Source: Sphagnum compactum (lineage: Eukaryota; Bryophyta; Sphagnopsida; Sphagnales). From it: 64,000 nucleotides of DNA. Location of the stretch: assembly GCA_965153455.1 (NCBI GenBank), contig OZ234495.1, forward strand, positions 10,598,875 to 10,662,874. The letters are read 5' to 3'. The translations under genes were made by a program, and so were the position numbers. Shown in pieces: positions 36,926 to 47,878 of the stretch; the first letter of the stretch is position 1; the number at the start of each line of letters is the position of its first letter. Under the pieces are notes generated by a model. It was not told the DNA's origin. It made no database searches and was given only the letters and a program-made list of their open reading frames with translations.

Positions 36926-38567
36926 AGGAATTTGGTTGCAAAACCTAATTAATTCTACATGAGGAGAATGCCTGCAGGTGGAACCAGTTGCTGCTGATAG
37001 CATAATCAAGCGACAATATCGAAAGCTTGCTCTACTTCTTCATCCTGATAAGAACAAGGCAGTAGGGGCAGAAGCTGCATTCAAACTTGTTAGTGAAGCA
37101 TTTGGGGTCCTGTCAGACAAGGACAAGAGGGCAGCACATGATGCACGACGAGGACTGAAGGCAGAGGTTTGGCAGGCGCACACACATGTATCATCACAGG
37201 CAAAAGCACATGCTACACGGACTTCTGAGGCACGTGCAGGTGGACCACATGCAGCAACTGGAGGAATGCCTGCTCCTTCCTCTCTCACCTTTTGGACTGC
37301 ATGCCCAGAGTGTCATATGCAATATCAGTATTTGCGGACATACTTGAACTTCCAGGTTCAATGCCAGAAATGCCACAAACATTTTGAAGCAAAGGAGATG
37401 ATGAGCAATGGGTCACAAAGGCCAAAGTGGCGGCAATCCACCTTGCATGAATTCAGTGGCAAAGGCCAGGCAGCTCCTTTCCCTCCTTCGAGACAACAAG
37501 ATTGTAATGGCTCAGTGAATACCAGAGGAAATTGGGCAAAAGGGAATGGGTTTGGTGGTGGTGGGGTTGAACACATCCGTAGTTCTGCAATGCCTTCAAG
37601 TGCTGCATTCTCAAGCAAGGTTGCAGAGACTGTAAGTGTGGTCCAGGAAGCTTATCTGAAAGTGAGGAGAAACAGAGTAGAGGCAGAGAAGGAGGCCAAG
37701 AGGGAGAAAGAGAAGGAGAAAGAGAAGGAGAGGGAGATGAAGGAAATTCTGCGGCAAGAGAGATGGAAACAAAAGAAACATAAGGAAGAACTCAAAGCTC
37801 AAGAGGCTCTTGATCGAATGAAAGTGAAGCAACAAGAGGTAGCCAACAAAGGAGCAAAGGGAAGAACATCAGAGAGAAATGGGAATGGGAGCCATTCACA
37901 TAAGCGGAAGAGGAACAACAATGAAGAAGAAGAGGAAGAGGATGAATATGAGTATCAACAAGAGGATGATGAGTATGATGATCAGGAAGATTCATCTTTT
38001 TCTCCAGGTGGAACCAAGTCTGTTAGGATTCCATCTGGATTTTCGGTACCAAGGAGGTCATTACGTAACAAGAGGAATGTTGCATACAATGTTGATGACA
38101 GTGACAATGAAGAGCTTCCTCAATTGAAGAGGTCTAGGCTGGATGCTGAAGCAGAGGAAGTTGTGAGAACTCATGGAACACATACTGACCTGGGCATAAA
38201 GGAAAGGATAGGAAAGGGGAAGTGTGTCAGCAATGGTGATGAGGAGGATGAAGCCTTCAAGTCCAGTGGTGAGGCCTTCAAGTCCAATGGATGTGAAAGT
38301 GCATGGCAGGGAAGCTTCCAAGTGCAATCCAAGGAGAAATGCAATGCGAATGACATTGTCAAAGATGAGAGTAGTGAGACAGCAGCTGCAAGAGAGGCAC
38401 GGAGGAAAAGTAGTGTTGAAGATCTGGAAGAAAAATTTAGAAGGGAACTGAATGCAAGTTTTAGAGTTTCTGGGGTGGGAGCCAAAGCTGTGAAAGAATC
38501 AGGAAAATGGGAGGGAGGGATAACTGTGACAGAAAGGTTAGCTGAAGAGTTTCCAGGGCAGCAATAG
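36532..38567 (+). CDS. J-domain protein with zinc ribbon (plant DnaJ family)
   Basis: This is a DnaJ-like Hsp70 co-chaperone of the plant family that opens MECNRDEAIRARDIAEKK, where co-chaperones usually also carry a DUF3444 domain. Two exons, 36532-36750 and 36978-38567, give 602 residues. The J domain spans about residues 65-135, with the intron cutting it after DWYGILQ and the HPD motif at about residue 95 (nt 37041). A zinc ribbon follows with two CxxC pairs (CPEC and CQKC, about residues 182-206) in the setting TFWTACPECHMQYQYLRTYL. The rest is a charged Lys/Glu coiled coil, an acidic run and Ser-rich linkers ending at TAG 38567. No DUF3444 is present. It is probably nuclear or cytosolic given the basic stretches, but that is inference. 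The intron holds an AGT microsatellite (36891-36924). Confidence 0.9.
36891..36924 (+). repeat. (AGT)n microsatellite in the J-protein intron
   Basis: Eleven or so uninterrupted GTA/AGT units lie between the two coding exons. A variable marker is likely. Confidence 0.9.
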
Positions 38568-40974
38568 CTGCAGATTGGGGAAAGAAGAGATGGACATGGG
38601 AGAGATGGCACACCCATCTGCAGCAAAAGTTGAAGGGAGGAGCACATTTGATAAACAAATGCTAAATGCTTTCTCAATCATGTTCAGGTGCCACCCAGTC
38701 AGCAGGATCACTGGAAGTATAGAAGCATGAACAGAACCTGCCAGGAAATACAGCCATGAACGACTGCTGTTGTGGATTGAAAGGAATGAGAAGCCAATTG
38801 AAGCCAATCTTCACTCTCAATCAAGAGAGGGAATGCGACAGAAATCTTGTGTTAAGCAGCTTGACATGTACACTTTTCAATGAGTCTGCAGGTTGCAACA
38901 AGAATTCAGGATAATGGCAAAAGTTTCTTGAAGGTTTTCTCGTATCATCTTCATGAGGGGGAGCAGAAATGCAACCATTTTCTCGGCATTTTATGATCAT
39001 GAATAGTAAGTTATTAGAGTAGATTTATGGGGGGAGATCCCACCTAGTCATTTCTTCACGTGTGGCTTCACAGACATAAAAGAGTGTTATGGATAGACTG
39101 ATGGATAGACTGTCAACAACATTTTTTCCATAGGCATCTTTTTTGCACACCACAAGCAGTATTGTCTATGACAACTCGTCGTGCAAAAGGATCTTGTAAC
39201 ATACCGATTGTTGTTTTTTGTTGGGTTGATAAACCAAGCCTCAGCAAAACTAACAGTTGTAGAAAGATGAAGAGAAACTAGGGAACTCCAAAAAAAACAA
39301 GATGGGCATAATATTTAATTCGGACCAATGTACCCAGTTTTATGAAACCAGTGCAAAATTTGGGCACTGGCATTTGGCAGTACGTTTAGTAACCACAAAA
39401 TTCTTAGGAAGTTCCTGACTGTGGGTTTTTGGTGTTTGCAAATCCAATTGGACTGCTGTTGGTGAAAGCATTGGTTGTTGCTGCTGTTGTGAAGCTGGAG
39501 ATTGGGTCGTCACTTTATACTTCTAGTTTTGTGGTTGGTCTTACAGGATCTGCAAGGTTTGATGCTTGTTTATTGCAAAAGCCCTCATTTAAGGTAAGGA
39601 CTGAGAACAGGACTGTTCTGCGAATGAGGATCCCAAGGGAGGCAGAAGCTGAGCATAGGTCCTACCGAATTCATTCCTAGAACAGCTCCACTTGAGGTCT
39701 ATCCCCAGCATAAAGAACTAGTATAATTCTCTTTTATAAATAGAAGGCTGTGCATCATTTGAGAGGATGGGAGGAACCTTATGCATAAAGCACCTTCCTC
39801 TACGGAGGCAGAAATTTTACTGAGGGTAATGCACCCTCCAAATACACCAGGACAACTCTACTGGTTCTTTATGAAATCAGAGATTCCGTGAACTCTTTGC
39901 CAAGCTTTAAGTTTGTGTGGGAGAACATGGTGGTAATTCATGTGGTGTGTTGATTTGTTGCCCATTGGGTTTGGAATCTCGTGAATCATTCATGATACAA
40001 TGTTTGGTCTAAGTAGTGAACTGAGGCTGAATGAAATTTCACATTGTTTCAAGGAGAAATAAACCAAGGTGTACCTTGTAACCAAAAAAAGAGGGGCAAC
40101 CTCGAGCTTGTCATCATTTCCACTGAATGCATCTAATGACACTAAAGAGCCGAAATGCTCATCCTCTTTCTCAAATGCACACCGGAGATTTAGAAATGAA
40201 AAATGAACAGTATCTAAACTACAGAGATTTTGGGCATTCCTCCCACACAGACATAACCAAAAAGTTTGCATTTTAAAACCCTCAAATGCAATTCATGTCT
40301 TTCAAATCCGATGCATTCTTTTTATTGTAGTCGTCAATAATCCAATTTGTTATTGATTTTGTTATTGTCTTTAGGAGCTTGCATTGGGTTGTGACTATTA
40401 TTGTTCTTGTTTTGTGCAATTGTGTCCAAAGTTAGTCTCATGGTTTCAACCAAGCTCAAGTAAGTAATAGCCTATACCATGTTCAATTGGAGAACCGATT
40501 GTTTTCCAACCGAGTGAGTTCGATTCTCCTCCATTAACACATTATTGGCATGTATATAATCAATCAATTTTCAAAACATTTGCTATGTTCTCCTGAACAG
40601 TCCACAAGCGGCCTTGATTCGGGCTGCACGCCTCATTGTGCAATCTCCATTGCTTCAACCATCGTGTAACAAGTTGAAAAGTAACTGTTAATCACACATA
40701 TACTCCACGTCAATTAACGACGTGTTGCCTTGATACAATTTGTTTTACTATTAACAAGGGGTTGGAGGATTTGATCTTGGATTATGCAATAGAACAAAAT
40801 TGTGACCTTTTGAAAAATTCTTTGAGTTCAAGTTTAGGTTCAAGTAAATCGTTAACATGTGTAATAATGGGGTTAGTGCATCGATGCAATTCTTGGCACA
40901 AGGTGGGAAGGGCATCATAGTTGGAAGTTGATCATATTGGAACCGTGTTCCATCAATGTTAGTAGTTCCATGAT
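38568..40974. other. J-protein 3' flank and spacer
   Basis: No conserved coding segment is seen. An 83-codon open stretch at 39429-39680 has no recognisable motif. The first few hundred bases are probably 3' UTR. Confidence 0.4.
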
Positions 40975-41269
40975 TAGTACAAACTCTCTATATAACCCAT
41001 TGAAATTTTTGCATTTTTCTTCCATCTTTAGAATGGGTGATGAGCTATTAGTACAAACTCTCTATAACCCATTGAAGTTTTTGCATTTTTCTTCCATCTT
41101 TGGAATGGGTGATGAGCTATTAGTACAAACTCTCTATAACCCATTGAAGTTTTTGCATTTTTTTCTTCCATCTTCGGAATGGGTGATGAGCTATTAGTAC
41201 AAACTCTCTATAACCCATTGAAGTTTTTGCATTTTTCTTCCATCTTTGGAATGGGTGGTGAGCTATTAT
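40975..41269 (+). repeat. Four tandem copies of a 72-74 bp unit
   Basis: Units start with TAGTACAAACTCTCTATA at 40975, 41049, 41121 and 41195 and end with GGGTGATGAGCTAT (GGTGGTGAGCTAT in the last). Copies differ at few positions, mostly by 2-bp length changes, which suggests recent expansion. The array is open in one frame but looks non-coding. Confidence 0.92.
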
Positions 41270-42033
41270 TGAGGTTGATTGGATTTTATAGGGTTTAGGG
41301 TTTTGCCAACTTGTTTGAAGAGATCATCTACACTAATTGTTAAACCTATCATGTGCGACAAATTCAAAGATGCATTTTACCATAACAAACTCCTCAACTA
41401 TATCATATCAAAGATTTCCATAAGACTTCTAACAAACCATAATTTGTTTGTTAGCCTTGCCTACTAAACCCTAAACCCTACTACTACCAAGGCCCTTAAG
41501 GATATTGTTGTTGTTTAGATTCATTTATAGAGTATAATAGTAGCTTAAAGGGATTTTTATAGGCCTGTACTTGGTAATAATAATAATAATAATAATAGGT
41601 CTATTTTTAATACGAGGATTTTTGAAAGATGATTATTTTGGCTTGTGTTGAAACTTGGAGATTAGTTATAATAGAGTTATAATAATATCTTGAAAGAATT
41701 TTGGGTTTTATTATTTTATTTTTCTTTTAATATTATTTTCTTTTTAGAGGGATTTTTTAAAAAAAGATCATTATTTTTTTTTGCATATTTGAATTATTTG
41801 AATTATTCCATAATTCTTCTTTTGCCTTAAGATACATACTTTTTTAAAATTGTGGGTTATATATACAAAGGAGGGCAATTGTGGGTTATATATATACTAA
41901 GGAACGTTCATTGGGAACATGGGAACATTATAGGACTTAGAGAACATTAGTTCTCAATGCAAAACATTTGAGTCCAAAAAGCGTGAAACCTGAAACCCTA
42001 GAAATTCGAGAGCGAAGGAAGGAAGGAAGAAAG
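41270..42033. other. Spacer and promoter of the strumpellin gene
   Basis: It contains a short telomere-like CCCTAAACCCTA word at about 41467, an (AAT)n run near 41576-41598, and AT-rich DNA with TATATATA near 41862 and 41888. These sit 150-180 bp before the first ATG and could be TATA elements. Confidence 0.4.
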
Positions 42034-42114
42034 ATGGCGATGGACATTTGCGTCGTGGGATTGATCGTTTCCGGTGTTGTTGTGAGAAGAAGAAGAATGG
42101 CGAAGAAATCGTAA
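42034..42114 (+). CDS. Upstream ORF in the strumpellin leader
   Basis: A 26-codon ORF (MAMDICVVGLIVSG...) starts at the first ATG of the leader and stops with TAA at 42112-42114, 26 bases before the main ATG. If the transcript starts upstream, it would be translated first and could dampen main-ORF initiation. Translation is not shown. Confidence 0.4.
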   Translation: MAMDICVVGLIVSGVVVRRRRMAKKS

Positions 42115-42140
42115 AGGAGGAGGAGGAGGAGGAGAAGAAG

Positions 42141-45100
42141 ATGGAGATGGCAGATGGGGTTGGGGGTTTGTTGCTGGAGTTGGTAAGTAGAGGGCAAGCT
42201 TTGGTTGCTGAGCTACTGCGTCTGTCGCATCATCATCTGCCATCGGTGTTTCGTGCTCCGGTGAGTAGTAGTAGTAGTAGTAGATATGCAGGTTTGATTT
42301 TTGATTTCAAGTACTTCAAATCACCTGAGGTTTATGAGGATCAGATCGATGGTAGCCCGGAGATGGTGGCTTTGGACGAAGAGTTCAGGGAAGAGTACTC
42401 GGTGGTGGTGGAGAGGTTTTTCCTGCTCTTCGATGGTATAGTGAAGTATTACAAGGAGTTTATGAGGTATTTGGAGAGTTTGCAAGAGGGTTTGCATGTA
42501 CAGGATACGGTGGAAAGCGTGTTGGAAGATGAGGATGGTAGACAGTTGCTCGTGGAGGCATTAGTTCTACATGGGGTTTTGTTGCTTTTGTTAGAGCATC
42601 GGTTGCCTGGAAGTCTACGGGAGCAGTTGCTGGTTGCTCATTGTAGATGTAGAAGCTCAACAGAGTTGCTCAATTTTGAAGCCATCTGTACACTATGTCG
42701 CTCCATGCCGAAACCTCAAGCCAGCTCTGCAATCTCATCAGTTGCCTCCTTTTGGCAAAAGACTCCCCCTCAAATTCTGCCTAGCATGCTCATGATATCC
42801 AGGCCTGAAGAATTGTGTGCCCGCTTTCCATTGCCAAAGTCAGTGATCCAGGTTATAATTGGGCGGCTGTGCATTGATGATCTTTACAATCAGTTGCAGC
42901 ACTATCCTAACCCTGAGCATCGATGGGTTGCTTTGGGATCTCAAGTGGCTTGTCTCTATGTTCTCCTCAATTTTGTACCAGATCTTTTGCATTCTGATAA
43001 TGCTTTGATGAAAGAGATAGTGGACAAGTTTTTTCGAAGTTGGTGGGTGATTCCTATCTACATGGGATTCACTGTCGACTTATCACACTCATGGGATCGG
43101 TGCAAAGCTGCAAAAGCTGCACTTTCTCCTTCTCTTACTGTGCAGTCTGTGCGGGAGGCTACTCATAAGCACTCTTCAAAAGTTCCGCAGCTGCTCTTGG
43201 AGTTGTCTAGGTTTTTATCAGAAGGTGTTCTGACACAGGAGTTTGTACTGAACAACATACAGCGCCTGCTTGCATGTGTGAGAGAGTGTAATGTCACCCT
43301 TCGTTGGCTTCTTTTGCATTACCACACAGCAAGCAAGAAGCTGCGAGATTTGGTAATTGGTACAGGAGTCAGTGATGGGGCCAGCAATGACTCGCTTCTC
43401 TCCCTCGTGCTGGACACTGCGACTCTAGAATTTGAGCTCAAGCAAGTGTATGGCCATCTCTTGGAGGGTAAAGAAGCCCAGTGGCAGCAATGCAAGATCA
43501 ATGCTGCTGAATGCATGCAAGAACTTTCTGACTTCTTCTCAGGGTCCAGAGTTCTGTCAAGAAAAGTGAAAGATGAGAATTTGCAGAATTGGTTCTTGCA
43601 GATGGGGCAACAGGTAAGGTCACTAGATTGCAAGGCAGCACCCAGGGCAGCCCGCAAAATACAACAGATGATTTCAGCTTTGCAGGAAGTTGAGCAGTTT
43701 CATCAAATTGAGAACAGTCTGCAAACCAAACAATATTTGGCTGAAACCCGAGACCAACTTCAGCACATGGTGCGCACTCTGAATGTGCAAGAAAGTGTTC
43801 TTGTCACCATTTCTGTAGTTAGTGATGCGGCATATGCATGGGGCTCCATAACAGGTTTCACTGATCAGATACATGCTAGGGTCCATGCAGAGCCCTTCAC
43901 AGTTCTGAAGCTGTCCTGCTTGTTTCTCAAGCTGCGCTCCATACTTGATATCCCCTTGCTGCGTATCTCCCAGTGTGGGAGTGTGGACCTGTTTTCTGTT
44001 TCTGAATTCTATTCTTCAGAGTTAGTAGCCTACGTGCGCACTGTCTTAGAAGTCATTCCTGAGAGCATGTTTAGCATTCTCAATGATGTTATAGCAACTC
44101 AGACACAGCGGTTACATGATTTACCATGCCGCTTAGAGAAGGAGAAATTTCGTGATTTTGCTCAGCTTGAGGACCGGTACAAGTTAGCAAAGGCAACACA
44201 CAGGGTGGCAGTTTTCACCCAGGGGATTTTGGCCATGAAGAAAACTTTCATTGGAGCCATTGAGCTGGATCCTCAGCAGCTTTTGGAAATTGGGGTGCGG
44301 AAGCAGTTGGTGAAGCAGATTGCCAGTTCCTTGCACTCTATCCTTGTGTTTTCAGGAGGTGGAGCTGTGGAACTTGAAGAGCGCTTACAAGAAGCTTCAC
44401 ATTCTCTGCAAGCCCAACGCAGATCCATGGAGTATTTTCAAGACTATGTACACGTCCATGGGCTGAGCCTCTGGCAAGAAGAGTTCACACGCATCATTTA
44501 CTACAACACTGAACAAGAGTGCAACATGTTCATGAAACGGAAAGTACAAGACTCACAAAGTGTTTATCAAGATTCTGCCACTCCAATTCCAAGCTTCCCT
44601 GCTCCAACTAAAGATCCTTCAATGTCCATCAATTTCATGGGACGCTTAGTGCACAAACTGTTGCATCTCACAGATCCCTCGCGATCAATGTATCTAGCAC
44701 CGATGAGTGGATGGTTTGACGCACAAGGGCAAGAGCTAGTTGGCTTGCGATTGCTTTCCATGCTGCACACTACTTTGGGGCCAGCTACATTGGTGGGGAT
44801 AGATAGGTTACTAAGCTGCCGTTTGACAAGCAGTACTCGCCAGGCAATAACTCATCTCTCATCCCAATCAGGTACAGATTTAAAGGACCCCCTTGAGACT
44901 CTTCAAAGTGTGCTGACTCCAGCATCTGCTATCCCTGACCCAGGGCCTGCTGTCTACACAGATTATTGTGCACAAGTGGGATCTAATAATGCACAGTGGA
45001 CTTCCTGGGTGGAAGCTGTGTCAAGGATTGGACAGATTCAGTTGCTGCGGTGCTCGATTGCATTTCATTTGCGGGCTGCCCTGAAATTTGAATCAAGCCT

Positions 45101-45716
45101 GGTTTCTTCAGCTCTTGATGCTATGAATCTGGCAGTCTTGACGGATATCACAAATACTAGCAAGACAGGAGATAGTGCAAGCCTCAGTGCAGATGAGCCA
45201 GACACACAATGGGAAGTCAAAGGGCGTCTTCTTGGGGAGTTACGGAAACAACTGCACATGTGTGGTCTCTTCTCACCAATCCATTCACTTTACATGACAG
45301 CTAATCCATCTGATCGATTCGCCCTCCTTCTCTTTCTCATCACTGTCTCACAGTTACCTCGATATGTGTTGGATAGCCATCTGGGAACACTGACAAGTCG
45401 AACAAAGAAAACAGCTCTAGACTGTTCACCGCTGGTGGTGGGAGTTGGAACTCTACTTCAGCAGCTTCATCCATCGCACAGGTCTTCGTATGTGGGCTAC
45501 TTAGGACAGTATGTACGAACACATGCTGAAAATGCATCAACTGCAAAAAAGACCTCAGATGGACTCAAGCTGTCAAATGAGGTTGTGAATGTGTTAGCAT
45601 GGCTTCTGGCCCTGGCCAAGTACATGGATTACCCTCAAAATCTTCTGGACTCACATCTGCCACCCCTGATATTAGATAGCATTATTGCAACTGAAGTATC
45701 CTATGGCAAAGCATGA
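42141..45716 (+). CDS. WASHC5: WASH complex subunit 5 (strumpellin) homologue, intronless
   Basis: Strumpellin is the largest scaffold of the WASH complex, which activates Arp2/3 on endosomes for branched actin and cargo sorting. The protein is 1,191 residues, close to the human length of about 1,160, and collinear along its whole length. Recognisable stretches are AELLRLSHHHLPSVFR, IFDFKYFKSPE, LDEEFREEY, VIIGRLCIDDLYNQ, EIVDKFF, ISQCGSVDLFSVSEFYS, VIPESMFSIL, LWQEEFTRIIYYNTEQECN and TTLGPATLVGIDRLLSC. The frame is open without interruption from the leader to TGA 45716. I chose ATG 42141 (MEMADG) as the first ATG in frame; 42147 is also possible. The upstream in-frame Lys/Glu-rich codons lack an ATG. 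No intron is needed anywhere, unlike every other sizeable gene here. Confidence 0.95.
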   Translation: MEMADGVGGLLLELVSRGQALVAELLRLSHHHLPSVFRAPVSSSSSSRYAGLIFDFKYFKSPEVYEDQIDGSPEMVALDEEFREEYSVVVERFFLLFDGIVKYYKEFMRYLESLQEGLHVQDTVESVLEDEDGRQLLVEALVLHGVLLLLLEHRLPGSLREQLLVAHCRCRSSTELLNFEAICTLCRSMPKPQASSAISSVASFWQKTPPQILPSMLMISRPEELCARFPLPKSVIQVIIGRLCIDDLYNQLQHYPNPEHRWVALGSQVACLYVLLNFVPDLLHSDNALMKEIVDKFFRSWWVIPIYMGFTVDLSHSWDRCKAAKAALSPSLTVQSVREATHKHSSKVPQLLLELSRFLSEGVLTQEFVLNNIQRLLACVRECNVTLRWLLLHYHTASKKLRDLVIGTGVSDGASNDSLLSLVLDTATLEFELKQVYGHLLEGKEAQWQQCKINAAECMQELSDFFSGSRVLSRKVKDENLQNWFLQMGQQVRSLDCKAAPRAARKIQQMISALQEVEQFHQIENSLQTKQYLAETRDQLQHMVRTLNVQESVLVTISVVSDAAYAWGSITGFTDQIHARVHAEPFTVLKLSCLFLKLRSILDIPLLRISQCGSVDLFSVSEFYSSELVAYVRTVLEVIPESMFSILNDVIATQTQRLHDLPCRLEKEKFRDFAQLEDRYKLAKATHRVAVFTQGILAMKKTFIGAIELDPQQLLEIGVRKQLVKQIASSLHSILVFSGGGAVELEERLQEASHSLQAQRRSMEYFQDYVHVHGLSLWQEEFTRIIYYNTEQECNMFMKRKVQDSQSVYQDSATPIPSFPAPTKDPSMSINFMGRLVHKLLHLTDPSRSMYLAPMSGWFDAQGQELVGLRLLSMLHTTLGPATLVGIDRLLSCRLTSSTRQAITHLSSQSGTDLKDPLETLQSVLTPASAIPDPGPAVYTDYCAQVGSNNAQWTSWVEAVSRIGQIQLLRCSIAFHLRAALKFESSLVSSALDAMNLAVLTDITNTSKTGDSASLSADEPDTQWEVKGRLLGELRKQLHMCGLFSPIHSLYMTANPSDRFALLLFLITVSQLPRYVLDSHLGTLTSRTKKTALDCSPLVVGVGTLLQQLHPSHRSSYVGYLGQYVRTHAENASTAKKTSDGLKLSNEVVNVLAWLLALAKYMDYPQNLLDSHLPPLILDSIIATEVSYGKA

Positions 45717-45817
45717 GGTAACTACAGGTAGAGTTCAACTACATCATTCTTTGTTTTTCATGAGTACAACATCTTAGTTTGCATATGTTTCTTTGCCTCA
45801 AAAGTACAGAGTGAATT

Positions 45818-45863
45818 GTGAATAGCACCTTCAGCAACAAGCATTGTTAAAGGTGCTATTCAC
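45818..45863. repeat. Perfect 14-bp inverted repeat downstream of strumpellin
   Basis: GTGAATAGCACCTT at 45818-45831 is exactly complementary to AAGGTGCTATTCAC at 45850-45863, with an 18-nt loop. It lies about 100 bp after the stop and is likely inside the 3' UTR. It could be a processing or stability hairpin, or a remnant of a small transposon end. Confidence 0.8.
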
Positions 45864-46083
45864 TATTCCCCCTCTCTGAAGGCACAAGTCCCCTTTGAAT
45901 GGTCAAAATAGGGACCCATGTTTCAATAGCCTGATTCATTTTTGTAGGTAACTTCTCTGTGGAGATCCTTTTGAATTGTCAAATCGGTATGGGAAAAATG
46001 TTTTCCATTCTAGATCGTGAGTTGCAGATTTGGAGTACAGATTTTTGTACAGTTGATTTAATTAGCTATGTATGTCTGCGTAA

Positions 46084-46395
46084 CTCGTGCTAGCCTGCTT
46101 CATGACTTGAGACTTTGTGGTTGGCTTCTGGAAAATGCCACAAAAACTCAGGATGCAGGTGTTTGTACTAATGTTTTGCCCGAAATTTTGGGCAGATTAT
46201 TATATACTTGTATATCTACACCCCCTGGGTGCTGGGGGAGCTGATGAACTTGGTGGGTAGTCATGGCAGCTCATCACTGCTCTTCATGATGCAGGTCATG
46301 ATGGTGTAACACAGTGTGGCCAACTCTCTCTCTCTCTGTCTCATGAGGTTGTGACTTGTGAGTTCAACTCATTGTCATTGTAAGTTCAAAGTGGT
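46084..46395 (+). repeat. Dispersed repeat, copy B
   Basis: This stretch aligns with 51361-51640. Shared words include AACTCAGGATG, TTGGGCAGATTATTAT (copy A TTTGGCAGATTATTAT), GCTGATGAA, GTGGGTAGT, TCACTGCT and TTCAAAGTG. It is interrupted by CT repeats near 46325. It is a transposon-like repeat with no coding capacity, possibly a SINE. Confidence 0.8.
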
Positions 46396-47878
46396 GTTTT
46401 CAATTTGTAGAACTTGACATCTGGAGTCTTTCAAACTGTGTTTCTGCAAACCATCTAGCTAGTGTTCAAAGAGTACATACACGCTTGTGTAACAGAAATT
46501 TTTGTAGATTTGTTTTGCTGCTATAATAGAAACCAGCGGCTCTTGAAGAATCAATTGACTACATGCTGCTGCTGCTGCTGCTGTCAGTCATCTAAACTCT
46601 AAATCTGCTGGCAAAGACCATCCATCGGCACCCTGACCACCATCCCCCTTTTGAATTGACTGTCTGCCTGCATCCTTGATAAAGACCAAGATGCGGTTTC
46701 TCTTGCACTTGCTCCAACTTACAAACAGCTGGTGCTCAAAACTCTAGGCGTGCAAGGAGAATAGTGCTCCTTTTTCTTGTATGCACTGTAGGGACTTGGA
46801 AGAAAGAGGCATACATGAGAGAAAGATAGACAGACAAAACACATCACAGACACATACATACATTCATACACACAAAGAAAGTAAAGAAAGTGCCAAAAAA
46901 TTTACTGTGGACAGAAGCCTCTTTTCCTTGTACAAAATTCAAAGATCGGTGGGGTGCTCAGCAGCCTCAGCCAGGGAAGGGAGAGACCACAGTGCCCTTG
47001 TTCCTCTTGATAACACCTGCGGTAAGCGTGACGAGAGCTGGCTTTTTGTTGACGCGGCGAAAATTTTGCCAACGCCTACTGCGCGGGGCCGGCTTTCCGG
47101 GGGAAGGGAAGGGAGATGGCGTGTCATCTTTGCCTTGTCCTCGAAGTTATTCGGCGCACCTTCGTCAAGGTTTTTTGCGCGCTAGCTGTGCATCGTCAGC
47201 GGGTAGCCTGGCTCGCTCCATGCATCAGTCAACGCCCCTCCCTTCCTACTTGCGCCTGCTCCTTCGTATAATAAGATTGCAGGAACTCGAAGATGGCCCA
47301 TGATAATACATGGATCATCATCAGATAGCTGCCTTGTTTTGTACTCCTCGTTGTGTGATCTTTGCGTTTTTGCACCTGCTGTTGCGCTTCCAATTGGAAC
47401 GGTTGAGGTTTGGTCGGTGGCTGGCTGGCTGGCTGGTTGGCTGGAAGGCGGACGGGCGGGAAGGCCGGGGGGCGGGGGAGGGAGAGTGGCATGGTTGCAT
47501 AGCGAAGAAGAAGAAGAAACTTGCTGTGGGTGCCAAGCTTCAAAGAAATACTGTAAAGGTATATAGGGCTTCAGTTCTGCCACATGCTGCTAATAGCAAG
47601 CGTGAAATCCAGAGATCTCTGAGAAAGAAAGAGGAACTCTTTTGTTTTAGGAATTCCTCCTGCACATAGAGAGAGAGACAGACAGACAGAGAGAGATGAC
47701 AACACTCGACTCCTTGTTTTCAGCTTTGTTGTCGTCGTCATACTTTGCCTAGTCTTTTTCGATTTTTTGTTTCTAACATCATGCTTCTTGGCATGTCCTG
47801 CAGGTGTCACGAACTCTACTGGTAGATGCTTGTAGATACAATTTTTGTTTTTAGTCAGGCAAAATTTTTGTATGTACA
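46396..47878. other. Spacer and leader of the SRO gene
   Basis: It has a (CTG)n run at 46563-46582. From about 46.95 to 47.5 kb the DNA is GC-richer than its surroundings and open in several frames, typical of a promoter/leader rather than a gene. A possible leader-intron acceptor (CCTGCAG) is at about 47799-47805. Confidence 0.45.

Noticed and set aside
40928-41197. Repeat protein read from the 72-74 bp array
   Set aside because: The unit length is not a codon multiple in most copies and the array lacks start context or splice sites; it is better seen as a satellite.
41461-41480. Telomere-like CCCTAAA repeat
   Set aside because: Only about two units, too short to indicate a chromosome end.
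46781-47583. Several overlapping open stretches in GC-richer DNA before the SRO gene
   Set aside because: Both strands and several frames are open, as expected from base composition; no conserved motif.
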